Assembly (NCBI GenBank): GCA_026874595.1
Contig: CM049306.1
Coordinates: forward strand, 4,852,019-4,916,018
Direction: 5' to 3'
Source of the DNA: Sipunculus nudus
Taxonomy: Eukaryota; Annelida; Sipuncula; Golfingiida; Sipunculidae
Length of the DNA stretch: 64,000 bases
Shown: positions 11,971 through 24,264 of the stretch, piece by piece
Position numbering within the stretch: position 1 is the first letter of the stretch
How the letters are laid out: every line of letters starts with the position of its first letter
Notes under the pieces: generated by a model
The model's input: only the letters and a program-made list of their open reading frames with translations
Databases searched by the model: none
What the model was told of the DNA's origin: nothing
Position numbers and translations under genes: made by a program

Positions 11971-14900
11971 TGTTTACCACAAGCACACGCTTGTACTTAA
12001 TATATGGTGCTTGTGTTATTAGTACGTAGTTTAAGGTATTAATAGAGCAACTTATGTGTATAATCCATCAATCTGTTGAATAGGATATTCTAACTAGATG
12101 TGTTGGAACGAAACGAATGCCCCCGCCTGGGGCAAATTAGAAACATTTGTTAAATTTTGTAAAATTTTTTAAGTTCAGGAGATGTTGTATGGTCAAAAGT
12201 AGGTCAACAAGGGCAAAATGCAAACTCGATTTGTAAAGGGTCATTATAAAGCAACACACTAAAAATCATGCCAGTATATGCAGGCATTGTGAAAAAAAGT
12301 CCATACATGTGCATTTTCCATAAAAGTTTCTGTCTTTCATGAAATTTTCTATGTTTAGGAGCCATAAAACAATCAAAAGTAGGTCAACCGGGACAAAACA
12401 AGAACTTGATCTGTAACAGTCATTATCTGCCCATACATAAAAAATCAGGGTGGTATCTGCAGACACTGAGGAAAAAAAGTCAGTACATATGCATTTGTTA
12501 TGAAAATTTTTATTTTTCATGAAACTTTCTATGTTCAGGAGCAGTCAAATGGTCAAAAGTAGGTCAACTGGGACAAAACAAGAACTCAATCTGTAACTGG
12601 TCATTATCTGCCTACACACCAAAAATCAGGCCCGTATCTGCAGGCACTGCGAAAAAAAGTCCATACATGTGCACTTTTTTATGAAATTTTCTTTGTTAGA
12701 GCACCATCAAACGGTCAAAAGAAGGTCAACTGGGACAAAACGTGAACTCAATCTGTAACTGGTCATTATCTGCCTACACACCAAAAATCAGGCCAATAAC
12801 TGCAGGTATTGCGAAGAAAAGTCTGTACAAGTGTATTTGTCATGAAATTTCATATTTTTCATGAAATTTTCTATGTTCAGCAGCCGTAAAACAGTCAAAA
12901 GTAGGTCAACTGGGACAAAACAAGAACTTAATCTGTAACTGGTCTATATCTGCCCACACACCAAAAATCAGGCCAATATCTGCAGGCATTGTGAAAAAAA
13001 GTCTGTACATGTGTATCTGTCATGAATATATCTATTTTTCATGAAATTTTCTAAGTTAAAGAGGCGTAAAACGTTCAAAAGTAGGTCAACCAGAACGAAA
13101 CGTGAACTCGATCTGTAACTGGTCATTATCTGCCCACACACAAAAAATCAGGCCAATATCTGCAGGCATTGCAAAAAAAAGTCCGTACATGTGTATTTGT
13201 CATGAAAATTTCTATTATTCATGAAATTTTCTAAGTTTAGGAGCCGTTAAACAGTCTAAAGTAGGACAACTGGGTCAAAACGCAAACTCGATCTGTAACT
13301 GGTCATTATCTGCCCACACACCATAAATCAGGCCAATATCTGCAGGCATTGCGAAAAAAAGTACGTACATGTATATTTGTCATGAAAATTTCTATTTTTC
13401 ATGAAATTTTCTAAGTTTAGGAGCCGTAAAACGGTCAAAAGTAGGTCAACCGGGATGAAACGCGAACTCGATCTGTAACTGGTCTATATCTGCCCACACA
13501 CCAAAAATCAGGCCAATATCTGCAGGCATTGCGAAAAAAAGTACGTACATGTATATTTGTCATGAAAATTTCTATTTTTCATGAAATTTTCTAAGTTTAG
13601 GAGCCATAAAACGGTCAAAAGTAGATCAACTGGTACAAAAAGGCAAACTTGATCTGTAACTGGTCTATATCTGCCCACACACCAAAAATCAGGCCAATAT
13701 CTGCAGGCATTGGGAAAAAAAGTCTGTATATGTGTATTTGTCATGAAAATTCCTATTTTTTCATGAAATTTTCTAAGTTTAGGAGCCGTAAAACGGTCAA
13801 AAGTAGGTCAACTGACACGAAATGCAAACTTGATCTGTAACTGGTCATTATCTGCCCACACACCAAAAATCAGGCCAATATCTGCAGGCATTGCGAAAAA
13901 AAATCGGTACATGTGTATTTGTCATGAAAATTTCTATTTTTCATGAAATTTTCCAAGTTTAGGTGCCGTAAAACGGTCAAAAGTAGGTCAACTGCAACGA
14001 AACGCAAACTCGATCTGTAAATGGTCATTATCTGCCCACACACCAAAAATCAGGCCAATATCTGCAGGCATTGCGAAGAAAAGTCCGTACAACTATTTGA
14101 TTTCGGAATGACGGAAGGACGGACATTGGTAAAACTATATGCCCCGGCCACTTTGTGGGGGGGCATAAAAATGTTTACCACAAGCACACGCTTGTACTTA
14201 ATATATGGTGCTTGTGTTATTAGTACGTAGTTTAAGGTATTAATAGAGCAACTTATGTGTATAATCCATCAATCTGTTGAATAGGATATTCTAACTAGAT
14301 GTGTTGGAACGAAACGAATGCCCCCGCCTGGGGCAAATTAGAAACATTTGTTAAATTTTGTAAAATTTTTTAAGTTCAGGAGATGTTGTATGGTCAAAAG
14401 TAGGTCAACAAGGGCAAAATGCAAACTCGATTTGTAAAGGGTCATTATAAAGCAACACACTAAAAATCATGCCAGTATATGCAGGCATTGTGAAAAAAAG
14501 TCCATACATGTGCATTTTCCATAAAAGTTTCTGTCTTTCATGAAATTTTCTATGTTTAGGAGCCGTAAAACAATCAAAAGTAGGTCAACCGGGACAAAAC
14601 AAGAACTTGATCTGTAACAGTCATTATCTGCCCATACATAAAAAATCAGGGTGGTATCTGCAGACATTGAGGAAAAAAAGTCAGTACATATGCATTTGTT
14701 ATGAAAATTTTTATTTTTCATGAAACTTTCTATGTTCAGGAGCAGTCAAATGGTCAAAAGTAGGTCAACTGGGACAAAACAAGAACTCAATCTGTAACTG
14801 GTCATTATCTGCCTACACACCAAAAATCAGGCCCGTATCTGCAGGCACTGCGAAAAAAAGTCCATACATGTGCACTTTTTTATGAAATTTTCTTTGTTAG

Positions 14901-15748
14901 AGCACCATCAAACGGTCAAAAGAAGGTCAACTGGGACAAAACGTGAACTCAATCTGTAACTGGTCATTATCTGCCTACACACCAAAAATCAGGCCAATAT
15001 CTGCAGGTATTGCGAAGAAAAGTCTGTACAAGTGTATTTGTCATGAAATTTCATATTTTTCATGAAATTTTCTATGTTCAGCAGCCGTAAAACAGTCAAA
15101 AGTAGGTCAACTGGGACAAAACAAGAACTTAATCTGTAACTGGTCTATATCTGCCCACACACCAAAAATCAGGCCAATATCTGCAGGCATTGCGAAAAAA
15201 AGTCTGTACATGTGTATCTGTCATGAATATATCTATTTTTCATGAAATTTTCTAAGTTAAAGAGGCGTAAAACGTTCAAAAGTAGGTCAACCAGAACGAA
15301 ACGTGAACTCAATCTGTAACTGGTCATTATCTGCCCACACACAAAAAATCAGGCCAATATCTGCAGGCATTGCAAAAAAAAGTCCGTACATGTGTATTTG
15401 TCATGAAAATTTCTATTTTTCATGAAATTTTCTAAGTTTAGGAGCCGTTAAACAGTCTAAAGTAGGACAACTTGGTCAAAACGCAAACTCGATCTGTAAC
15501 TGGTCATTATCTGCCTACACACCATAAATCAGGCCAATATCTGCAGGCATTGCGAAAAAAAGTACGTACATGTATATTTGTCATGAAAATTTCTATTTTT
15601 CATGAAATTTTCTAAGTTTAGGAGCGGTAAAACGGTCAAAAGTAGGTCAACCGGGATGAAACGCGAACTCGATCTGTAACTGGTCTATATCTGCCCAAAC
15701 ACCAAAAATCAGGCCAATATCTGCAGGCATTGCGAAAAAAAGTCCGTA
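11347..15748. repeat. Recent 2.2-kb tandem duplication
   Basis: Positions 11347-13547 recur at 13548-15748 at an offset of 2201 bp with only scattered single-base changes. One example is GTGGCGGGGC at about 11955 against GTGGGGGGGC at about 14156. Both junctions fall inside the 180-bp repeat, which fits unequal crossing-over between neighbouring arrays. A collapsed or duplicated haplotype in the assembly is the alternative. Confidence 0.8.
12094..14171. mobile_element. 180-bp-core repeat element, copy E2
   Basis: Same termini as E1 (ACTAGATGTGTTGGAACG at the left; GCCCCGGCCACTTTGTG hairpin then ATAAAA at the right) with an expanded core of about 11 units of 180 bp. Its right portion (from about 13548) belongs to a near-identical 2.2-kb duplication of 11347-13547, so this copy is partly a recombinant of E1 and E2. 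Confidence 0.65.
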
Positions 15749-15828
15749 CAACTGTTTGATTTCGGAATGACGGAAGGACGGAATGACGGACATGGGTAAA
15801 ACTACATGCCCCGGCCACTTTGTGGCTA
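14295..15828. mobile_element. 180-bp-core repeat element, copy E3 (3' end truncated)
   Basis: Starts exactly 2201 bp after the same point in E2 and is nearly identical to it up to about 15748. It ends in the GACGGAAGGACGGAA tail and half of the terminal hairpin (GCCCCGGCCACTTTGTGGC), after which unrelated sequence begins. Confidence 0.65.
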
Positions 15829-16202
15829 AAGAGCTAATATTTAGCTTCATTGGTATTCTGTTTGCAATAAATGCAACACATGTAGTACAAGTCATAGCTT
15901 GATTTCAGGTCAATAATAATGAAATTACATACAGAAATTACATATAATGAAATTACATACAGAAATTAGACACTTACCCAGTTACTAGATACTTCAGCCC
16001 AGTAGGAATGTCAAAATGTTCATGTAGATACCAGTATTAGGAGCTGGCTTGCAGGGTGTAGTGAGTTGGAGAAAGTAAGCACAGACTCTTTATGCATGGT
16101 ATACACAGACAGCCAGGTGTTCCTTGAAGATATCAGCAAATAGCATACACAGACATACTGTAAGTCGCGACAGCACCCAGGCCAGCAGACAGGGTTGTAA
16201 AA
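15829..16202. other. Unassigned intronic spacer
   Basis: Contains a small local duplication of ATGAAATTACATACAGAAATTA (about 15919-15968) and otherwise unremarkable sequence. No gene seen. Confidence 0.5.
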
Positions 16203-16945
16203 GTTCATGGCAACTTGCAGCTCTCTCAGAATAAGTTCATGGCAATCTAAATCTCTCTCAGAACAAGTTCACGGCAATCTGAATCTCTCTCAGAACAAGT
16301 TCACGGCAATCTAAATCGCTCTCAGAACAAGTTCACGACAATCTAAATCTCTCTCAGAACAAGTTCACGGCAATCTAAATCTCTCTCAGAACAAGTTCAC
16401 GGCAATCTGAATCTCTCTCAGAACAAGTTCACGGCAATCTGAATCTCTCTCAGAACAAGTTCACGGCAATCTGAATCTCTCTCAGAACAAGTTCATGGCA
16501 ATATGAACCTCTCTCAGAACAAGTTCACGGCAATCTAAATCGTTCTCAGAACAAGTTCACGGCAATCTAAATCGTTCTCAGAACAAGTTCAAGGCAATCT
16601 ATATCTCTCTCAGAACAAGTTCACGGCAATCTAAATCGTTCTCAGACTAAGTTCAGGGCATTCTAAATCTCTCTCAGAACAAGTTCACGGCAATCTAAAT
16701 CTCTCTCAGAACAAGTTCACGGCAATCTAAATCTCTCTAAGAAGAAGTTCACGGCAATCTAAATCTCTCTCAGAACAAAATCATGGCAATCTAAATCTCT
16801 CCAAGAAGAAGTTCACGGCAATCTAAATCTCTCTCAGAACAAGTTCACGGCAATCTAAATCTCTCTCAGAACAAGTTCACGGCAATCTGAATCTCTCTCA
16901 GAACAAGTTCATGGCAATCTAAATTTCTCTCAGAACTATTCTGAT
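16203..16945. repeat. 32-bp minisatellite (about 23 copies)
   Basis: Head-to-tail units of 32 bp built from AAGTTCACGGCAATCTAAAT and CTCTCTCAGAAC, with a few variant units (ATCGTTCTC, AAGAAGAAG). It lies in the HDHD5 intron. Confidence 0.95.
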
Positions 16946-17230
16946 TAACTTTTGTGCAAGTTAATCCAATAACACACATCAGCCTAAAAACAACAGTATA
17001 CAACCACTCTGTATATTGTCCATTGTCTTGAGTACTACTGGTATCATCCAAGTTATCACATCAGGGATTATCTAGCAAACAAAATCAAGTGATCTGATCA
17101 TATATACACACAGTGGTAACCAACTGAAGCAGGTCACTGAGAAGGGGTGTTTATTCTGACAGAGGCAGAACATTATATGAAAATTACTTGCATTTTAAAT
17201 TACAGGGCATTCAAAAGTACAAACTGCAAC

Positions 17231-17996
17231 TAAAATGTTTTTTTTCAAAGAGCAGCCTGGAACTTCTATACCTAAGATCTGTATTGGTAGTGCAGAAATA
17301 AGACCAGTACACACTGTCAGAAATCTTGGGGCCAATTTCGATGCCAATATGAGTATGGAGTGTCAGACAAGATCAGTCGTGAAGAACATTTTTTACCATC
17401 TTCGCAGAATTGGTAAGATCCGGAACCATCTTGATGACCAGACAGCTGCAAAGACCATCAACGCACTGATTACATCAAGATTGGACAACAACAACAGTCT
17501 GCTAACTGGAACTTCCAATGCTAACATCCATCGCCTCCAACTTGCACAAAACGCATCAGGGATTACTTACAAGGTCCAGGAAGTACGACAGCATCGGACC
17601 TGTTCTAAGACAGCTTCACTGGCTGCCTGTCGAAAGGAGAATCACATTTAAAGTCCTCACACAGGTGTATAAAGCGCTGAATGATAGCCTGTATCCACTG
17701 TATTTGCGCCAACTGTTTGTGGAATATTCTCCCCGCAGGTCTCTTCGTTCTTCTGATGCTCACAGGATAGTCTGTGTACCTCGCTCCCATAATGTATATG
17801 GTGACAGACAATTTTCCAAGTACGCTGCCACCGCATGGAATTCTTTACCAGACTCTGTTAGAGCGTGTACACATATTGAATCATTTAAGCGTGCTCTCAA
17901 GACATACTTATTTTCTTAACCCTTTGTATCAGCGCATAGAAATGTATATTATATTTGCGCTTTATAAATGAACTCTATCATATCATATCATATCAT
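17231..17996 (+). mobile_element. Non-LTR retrotransposon 3' end (CR1/Jockey-like), 5'-truncated
   Basis: Encodes the end of a LINE reverse-transcriptase ORF: HTVRNLGANFDANMSM, then LDDQTAAKTINALITSRLD, then after a frameshift near 17550 PVLRQLHWLPVERRITFKVL and AATAWNSLPDSVRACTHIES, ending KTYLFS and a stop at about 17919. These are standard C-terminal motifs of CR1/Jockey-group elements. The 3' tail ends GCGCTTTATAAATGAACT and then a (TCATA)n microsatellite (to 17996), the usual tail of such elements. Truncated and frameshifted, so dead. Lies in the HDHD5 intron, antisense to it. Confidence 0.85.
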
Positions 17997-18656
17997 ACCT
18001 ACATACAGATTTTAAATTGGTGCCATTATTTACTTAGTACAATATGTGTAGACTTTTATATTGGTGAAGTTACATATTTCTGAGCATGACCACCCACACA
18101 GTGAATTCTAAAGAAAATCTACAGTACCAAGGTAACACACCTTAGCCCATGTGATACATTGTCAATAAAGGGACTGCCTGAGGTTTGACTGACCCACTCA
18201 CCCTGGTCAAGGCCACCACTTATGTGGCTATTTATACATACACTGCATGACCCTTGTGGATGTGGTCAGCCTAACAAAGGTTATATCAGGTCACTAGACT
18301 GAACAAAATATACAGGTATATCGATATACCTTGGGCTGTATGTACTCTAAAGAACCTTTCATATACGATAATCATTAACCCCATTACTCTGATGACAGGA
18401 TACTCATGCCTGTCCTGACAACAGACCTGGTACTGCTGTGTACTGTTTTTTTTTTCTGACTGAGGGAGCCACAGTATAACTCCCTGGGTATTGGGACATG
18501 ATATTTAGTACAAGAAACTGGGATAGAGAAAGAAAATGATATCAGTATTCTTATTTTTATATCTCAATGCTTGCTACATCAGAGGTTCAGTGGAAGGAAT
18601 GTGCAATGAACATACGGCATGATCATGTACAGTGTGCTGGGTATCAGTCTTCCACC
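17997..18656. other. Unassigned intronic sequence
   Basis: No gene or RNA recognised between the LINE tail and the G tract near exon 2. Confidence 0.4.
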
Positions 18657-18681
18657 GGGGGGGGGGGGGGGGGGGGGGGGG
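18657..18681. repeat. 25-nt poly(G) tract next to HDHD5 exon 2
   Basis: Uninterrupted G run at 18657-18681, about 125 bp from the exon 2 donor. In the pre-mRNA (minus strand) this is a C tract downstream of the exon; G-quadruplex potential is on the plus strand. Confidence 0.95.
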
Positions 18682-18805
18682 CATAGTATTTGTGTATTCA
18701 GGTGACTTTTTTCTCTCTCTTGGGGAGAATTTAAAGATCCTATTGGGCCAGAAAGTTTCAGACTGGCCTATTAAAATAAACAGTCACAAAATACTTTGCA
18801 CTTAC

Positions 18806-19015
18806 ATTGACTCCGAGCCAGTCAGAGAGTTGCTTGGCTTTGCTTTGACGAAGCGAGTTCCCAGCATTGGTCACAAATATACTAGGTACCCAGAATTCTC
18901 CACCTTGTGTGGTAAGAAGCTGCATGGCTTCCCTCGCAGAGGGCAGAACCTTCTTTCCACGAACAAGGACTCCATCAATGTCGAACAGCAAGCCAAATTC
19001 TGGCTTAGCAGAATC
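18806..19015 (-). CDS. HDHD5: HDHD5 exon 2 (HAD catalytic motif I exon)
   Basis: 210-bp phase 0/phase 0 exon. It is bounded by TTATTCCAG (acceptor side, just above 19015) and GTAAGT (donor, 18805 downward). The 70 residues begin DSAKPEFGLLFDIDGVLVRG. The DIDG core is HAD motif I with the nucleophilic aspartate and the second general acid/base aspartate. FVTNAGNSLRQSKA further on is HAD motif II plus the family-specific stretch that follows it. Spacing and order match vertebrate HDHD5, where this exon also follows the presequence directly. The flanking introns are unusually large (about 18.6 kb toward exon 3, about 11.5 kb toward exon 1) and packed with repeats, but the exon itself is intact, so the gene looks functional. 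Confidence 0.95.
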
Positions 19016-21450
19016 CTGGAATAAATGAGGGAGAGATATGAAATGTGAGGACTGTCAAAGAACAGAGGTTTCACTGACTCCTTTTATAATTTGCAGTTTT
19101 CCATCTGTAATTTAAAATAATTTTGCTTGACAGAAGCTAACACCAAAAAAAGCCCTGGCCCTTGCATTTTCCATAAAAATTTAAGTACACACATGTGATA
19201 TGGGAATTTATTTGTGTCTTTTACAGCTGACAACAGAATCAGTCTATGATCATTAATGATACAGATATAAAATAAATTTCAGTATCAGCTCTTTATAAAT
19301 GATAAATTTGCATGGATACACAGATAAAGTACTTTTTCGATTTTCACAAGGTAACGGTAACATATAAAAGCAATATGATATGGGTCTTAAACTAAAATAG
19401 TCAGCATACTAATTCTATAAAACATGTATATAGAATGAACATAATTTTTACTGAATGCATTTGATTTCAAATTGGTTAGTATTTGATCTGGATTTCAACC
19501 AGTCCCTTTTCTGCTATTGAATAGCATTTTATTTTTAAACATATCCATAATTAAGTTAATGGTTTGGGCAAAAACTGCAAAGTTATATCTGCAGTCATAA
19601 CCTAGCTGTCAGCCTATTTTAGGTTTGTTAAACAAAGTGCAGTTGTATCCCCCCCCCCCCCCCACCCCCCTTCACATGCTGTTTGTGCTATAAATATCAA
19701 AATGACAGACAACTACAATATAGGGTGACAGATCACCCACACTGTACAGACACACCAGCAGCTAGCTACCTTCTCCTATCTGTTAGACAAGCAGAGATAC
19801 TGGCTCATGACCTGAACAGGAAGTGGGACACCTTATAAAAAGGTCACCTGCTTAGCTAGATATCATGATTCTACTCAGCGAACTATAACACAGTTCCTCT
19901 TTTTCAAGGTAAACATTAACATAAACATTTATGGTTTATCTTAACACTCAAGCTTTAATGTTCTTGGTTTTTATTAAAAATAACCAAATATAGAAACTTT
20001 TAACATAACAATTTGAGTATGGTTTCCCCTTTATTGCTTGCTCCCATCTTTCTTTGAATGAACCTGTTGACTGTAAACTTCATTATGACTACACGCCCTT
20101 ATTACAATGACACTTGGCTCTTACATAAATGTACAGCTACAGGACATATATTTATCAAACAATTAAAAAGAGTTCATTTCTGTTTTAACCAGAGGTGATC
20201 CTAATTCTTATTTTTAGACATTATGAGCACACTGTCATAACCCAAATGTAAAAAATATTAATAAATTTTAGCACATTGTTTCTGTTCATGAGTATATGTA
20301 TGAACAATGCACAGTGGCAACAATTCAATTAATGATTATTTTTTGCAGCATCTTGTGTCTTTATTTTCTGTTGTTCTTGAAGAAGGTTGTTTTAATTTTA
20401 AGGCTCTGACGGTTTTATTTCAAACCTTATCTTTGCTGACTTTCTCTCTGTGTCAGAATTTCTAACAGAGTCCAAAAAGACTACAGAGACTGCTACATTA
20501 ATGTATGAAGCAACTTGATCCTGGTATTGTTGAAGGGTTGACACCAAGTTGACTCTGGTAGAGTATTTCATTTCAGACAGAGCCACATGCCTTCAAATAA
20601 CTTTAAAACCAAAATATAACAAAAAACAGTTTCCATAAAACAGTTTCCCTGTCAGTTTCATGCATGAAATCCTTCTGTAACAATTTTTCTTTGTACAGAA
20701 AACTATAAAAAATGATTAAACTAACATCAACAAAAAGAAAGCTGTATGAAATAGCTGATTCATGTTTCTGATTCATACCAACTTGTCAAGAATAGTTCTT
20801 GTTAAAATGTCACATGCATAGTTATTTCAGGTATCTTTAAATAGTACAACTTGTCACACAAAATACAGACCCTGCAGTATATTTTGCATACCATGAACAT
20901 AACAGACTACCGGTACAGTCACAAAACATATGACACTGAGCTAGTTTACAAACATCCTGAAGAGTTTACTGAATAACAATCACATTTTTCCACATAATGC
21001 AAACGGCTAGCCAAAAAGTGCTCTTGTGTATTAGATATGACCAATATTCAACCAACAGTATACCATTTATCACAGAAACACCAATTTTGACAAATTTTGT
21101 CAGTACTGCCATTAAGCGGTTGTGTGATCTAATACTTCCTTCTGTCTGCTGAGTGCCTAGAAAACCAATTTTCAACCTTTCCTTCATCAATTCTTGGAAG
21201 ACTTTAACTTGCTTATGACTTAATTCCATTGCAACTAGGAATCCTTAAAATGTTGGTGTCATGCCACATGTATTAAAATGTCTCCTTGCAGAATTTAAAA
21301 TAGCAGAAAAACAAATCTCTTCCATGCTGAGGTAAAAATAAGTTTCTTTGAGTGAAGAAGGAATCTTTAGAATGTTAGCTCAATGACACAAATTTTCCTT
21401 GGTCAAAATACAAACATTTTCCATGTTACATTGATACTTTGCTTGTATGA
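19016..21450. other. HDHD5 intron, no confident feature
   Basis: AT-rich sequence with a poly(C) tract at 19649-19670. Two short minus-strand open frames (20586-20398, 62 aa; 21229-20966, 87 aa) have no recognisable motif or consistent splice structure and are treated as chance. Confidence 0.4.
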
Positions 21451-21454
21451 ACTA

Positions 21455-22045
21455 GAAATGATTGGGACCATAAAGGTACAAAATAAGGGCCCAGCGATGA
21501 CCGCTCCTCAAAATGGCAGCTTGGGGGGGGGGGGGGGAACTGGTTTTATGATGGGTTTGATTTCAGAAACAGACATCCAGTCATATAAGTATCGATCTTT
21601 AATAATATTTTCATGGCAATTGCTTAAAAGGTTCTTGAGATCCCAGAGCAAACAGAAATTCTAAGCTCACTGTCAGGTGGTCATACTGTATTTGTAATAG
21701 GAACAAAATTTGACAGCAAACATTCTCTCAAGGGAGTCAGTCTTCAGTAAAATTGTCATGGTGATCACTTGGAGGGTTCTTTATTTAATATGCAGGAAAT
21801 GAATTACAAGATAGCAAACCAGCAACCATATTGTATTTCTGAGATTGAGTCTTGGTCTGAGGTTCCACAGCTCACATCCCCTCATGGGTACCATAACAAT
21901 TTTGGGTAAAATTTTGATGGCAATATCTTGAATGGTTCTTCTTGAGATTATGTGCACAAAAGTGTCAGATGGACAGACAGACATATAAACAGACAGATAA
22001 CCTGATTACTATAGGGCGTGCTCCTAGGCAGGGCCCTAATTATCC
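21455..22045. mobile_element. Non-autonomous repeat with AGAC-run and 3' hairpin
   Basis: Left part contains ATAAGGGCCCAGCGATGACC and a 15-nt G run (21523-21537). Three internal blocks follow with ATTTTCATGGCAATTGCTT-type sentences, then GATGGACAGACAGACAT and a hairpin TAGGGC/GCCCTA (about 22012-22036). This matches the general layout of mollusc short interspersed repeats. No coding capacity; class unknown. Confidence 0.45.
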
Positions 22046-24264
22046 ACAAAGCAGTCTCAAAAATGTAAATCATTCAAAAGTAAATTAAACAATATGTATA
22101 TAAGTACGTCTTTATTTTGGCCATAACCATGCTATATGACATTTCTTTATCATAAGATAAAAGTCTAGACAGGTCAGTATATGATAATGTCAGTAAATGG
22201 TGATGACAACCAATGTAGATGATACAGACAACAAATAAATTTTGTACAGATGTTTGTGTTGGTGTCTCTGCTCTGAAGGTATAATTGAATGCATCTTTAA
22301 GAAAATAAGAAGAACAAATGACCTGTTTGCTATAGGGCCAATTATCAGTACAAGTACTGATAAAATGTAGTATCACCAAAGTCAAGGTTTTCTATTTACT
22401 GGGTCAAACATACAAACATAGAACAACTCAGAAAATACTACATGATCAGCTGAAAAATAAACAGATCAACAACCAACAATCAGCAAGCTGTTTACAAGTT
22501 AGTAATATGGTCATTGACCTTTCTCATCCATGAACCTACTGAAGAAATTAAAAATAGTCTGTGAAACATCTACTCAAAACAGCTCGATCATCTTACATGG
22601 GTCACAGCCCATACTCACAGTGACACAGCAGTACAGTGAAAACACACAATAACACCTAGCTCACACACCTGATAGTGGCAAAACAACACCAGATGTATAT
22701 AATACATACTACACTGTTTAACATGTTACAGTGCACCACTACATAATTATGCAACTTCTAAGCTTGTCATATTTTTATTGTTCTATCAGTAACAATGAGA
22801 TTTTTTATCAGAGAAAACATCATATATAAACACAGATCTTCCACAATTCAGTTTTAACTTTAGCATATATATATTTTATAAAAAATTTCCATCTGTGTTA
22901 TGCTTAACATGAAAGCTATTTATGGGACTCTTGTTTAAATAATATTGCATCTGGTTAAATAAATGTTTAAATTTTCTTTTACTTTAATCTGCATAAAGGT
23001 CACAGCACAGCAATTGCAGGTAACGTCATGTTACAGATTATAGAACCCCCCCCCCCCCCCAAAGCCGCTCCACCATTAATTGATACAGTCTTCTCTAAGG
23101 ATGAACAGCACCACCCATCAAGCCTGATCAATAGCTATTACAGTTGATGAGACTGCATAATGAAGCTATTTTGATCCCCAAGTAGCATTACTGGATATAT
23201 CAGATACAACATGAAACCACATACACTACTAAATAGCACTGAGATTGATCAGTACACATTGCTGGTTAATTTCCTGACAAAGCTCTGAGAAGTAGCTTGC
23301 TTTCACTGTAAAGTCCATTGATACAAGTGCCTTAGCTCATAAAAATGTAGTAGATATTTTTTATAAACTAGACATAGGCATTCTCAGTTTCTCATGAATG
23401 CAGGCCTCTCCCATGTGGGGAGTCCGTAATTTGGGTTACTCCACAACCCATGTTTTAATTAACTCATTGGCCCATAGTCAAAGGTTCATTGGTGCATATG
23501 TTCCCCCAGCAGGTGTTTGCATTCACTTATTCAGCCCATCTTCCCATGTTCAATCAGGCATATGTGACTGTACGTTTGTGAATATTTCTGGAAGTCCTTC
23601 CTTGATCCGGATCATTAGCTGGACTTGCATCAAAATTATTACTTCATTGGCCTATTCCATAGGCAACCTGAAAATTTCATGGGATTTTCTTTATTATTGC
23701 AATCTTGTGAACACACACACACACACACACAAACGGGGATGAACATATATCCTCCTGGTGGCAGCAATCAGCATTAAACTGAGTCAACTTCAATTACCTA
23801 TGGGGTCCTTGACCTGATTGCTCAGCATGACAAAAAAAAACAGAAGCTGAAAACATGTACTGGTATTGTATTGCACTTAATTATGTTTGTTACCCGGTAA
23901 TTAATGCTGAGATACATGTATATAGGACCAGTTAATGAGGCACGCTATCAAGAATTGGAAATTTCATAGCTGATTATCACTTATGATGTGAATATGGTTT
24001 GTGTTAGAACAAGGGTTAATTTGATTATAATACCTATTTATATCATAGTTACAGATATGTTTATGCCTAAATAGGGACTGTAAAAAGTAAATTTAAGCTA
24101 TTTTGCACTATGTTTTAGGCAAGCATGAGTTATTGCCATCACTTAGTGTAAGTGGAGTCTTTTTGTAGACCTGTCTTTGTACTTGTATTTATGTTGATGC
24201 AAATAACAAAAACACATGTACTTACTCTTCACTCAAAGATATAGAGATAAATATTATCTCATGA
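22046..24264. other. HDHD5 intron, no confident feature
   Basis: AT-rich intron. Small items only: a poly(C) tract at about 23047-23060 and an (AC)n microsatellite at about 23710-23731. Nothing else recognised. Confidence 0.4.

Noticed and set aside
20398-21229. Two minus-strand open frames (62 and 87 aa) as exons of a nested gene
   Set aside because: No motif, no agreeing splice sites, and lengths expected by chance in this amount of sequence.
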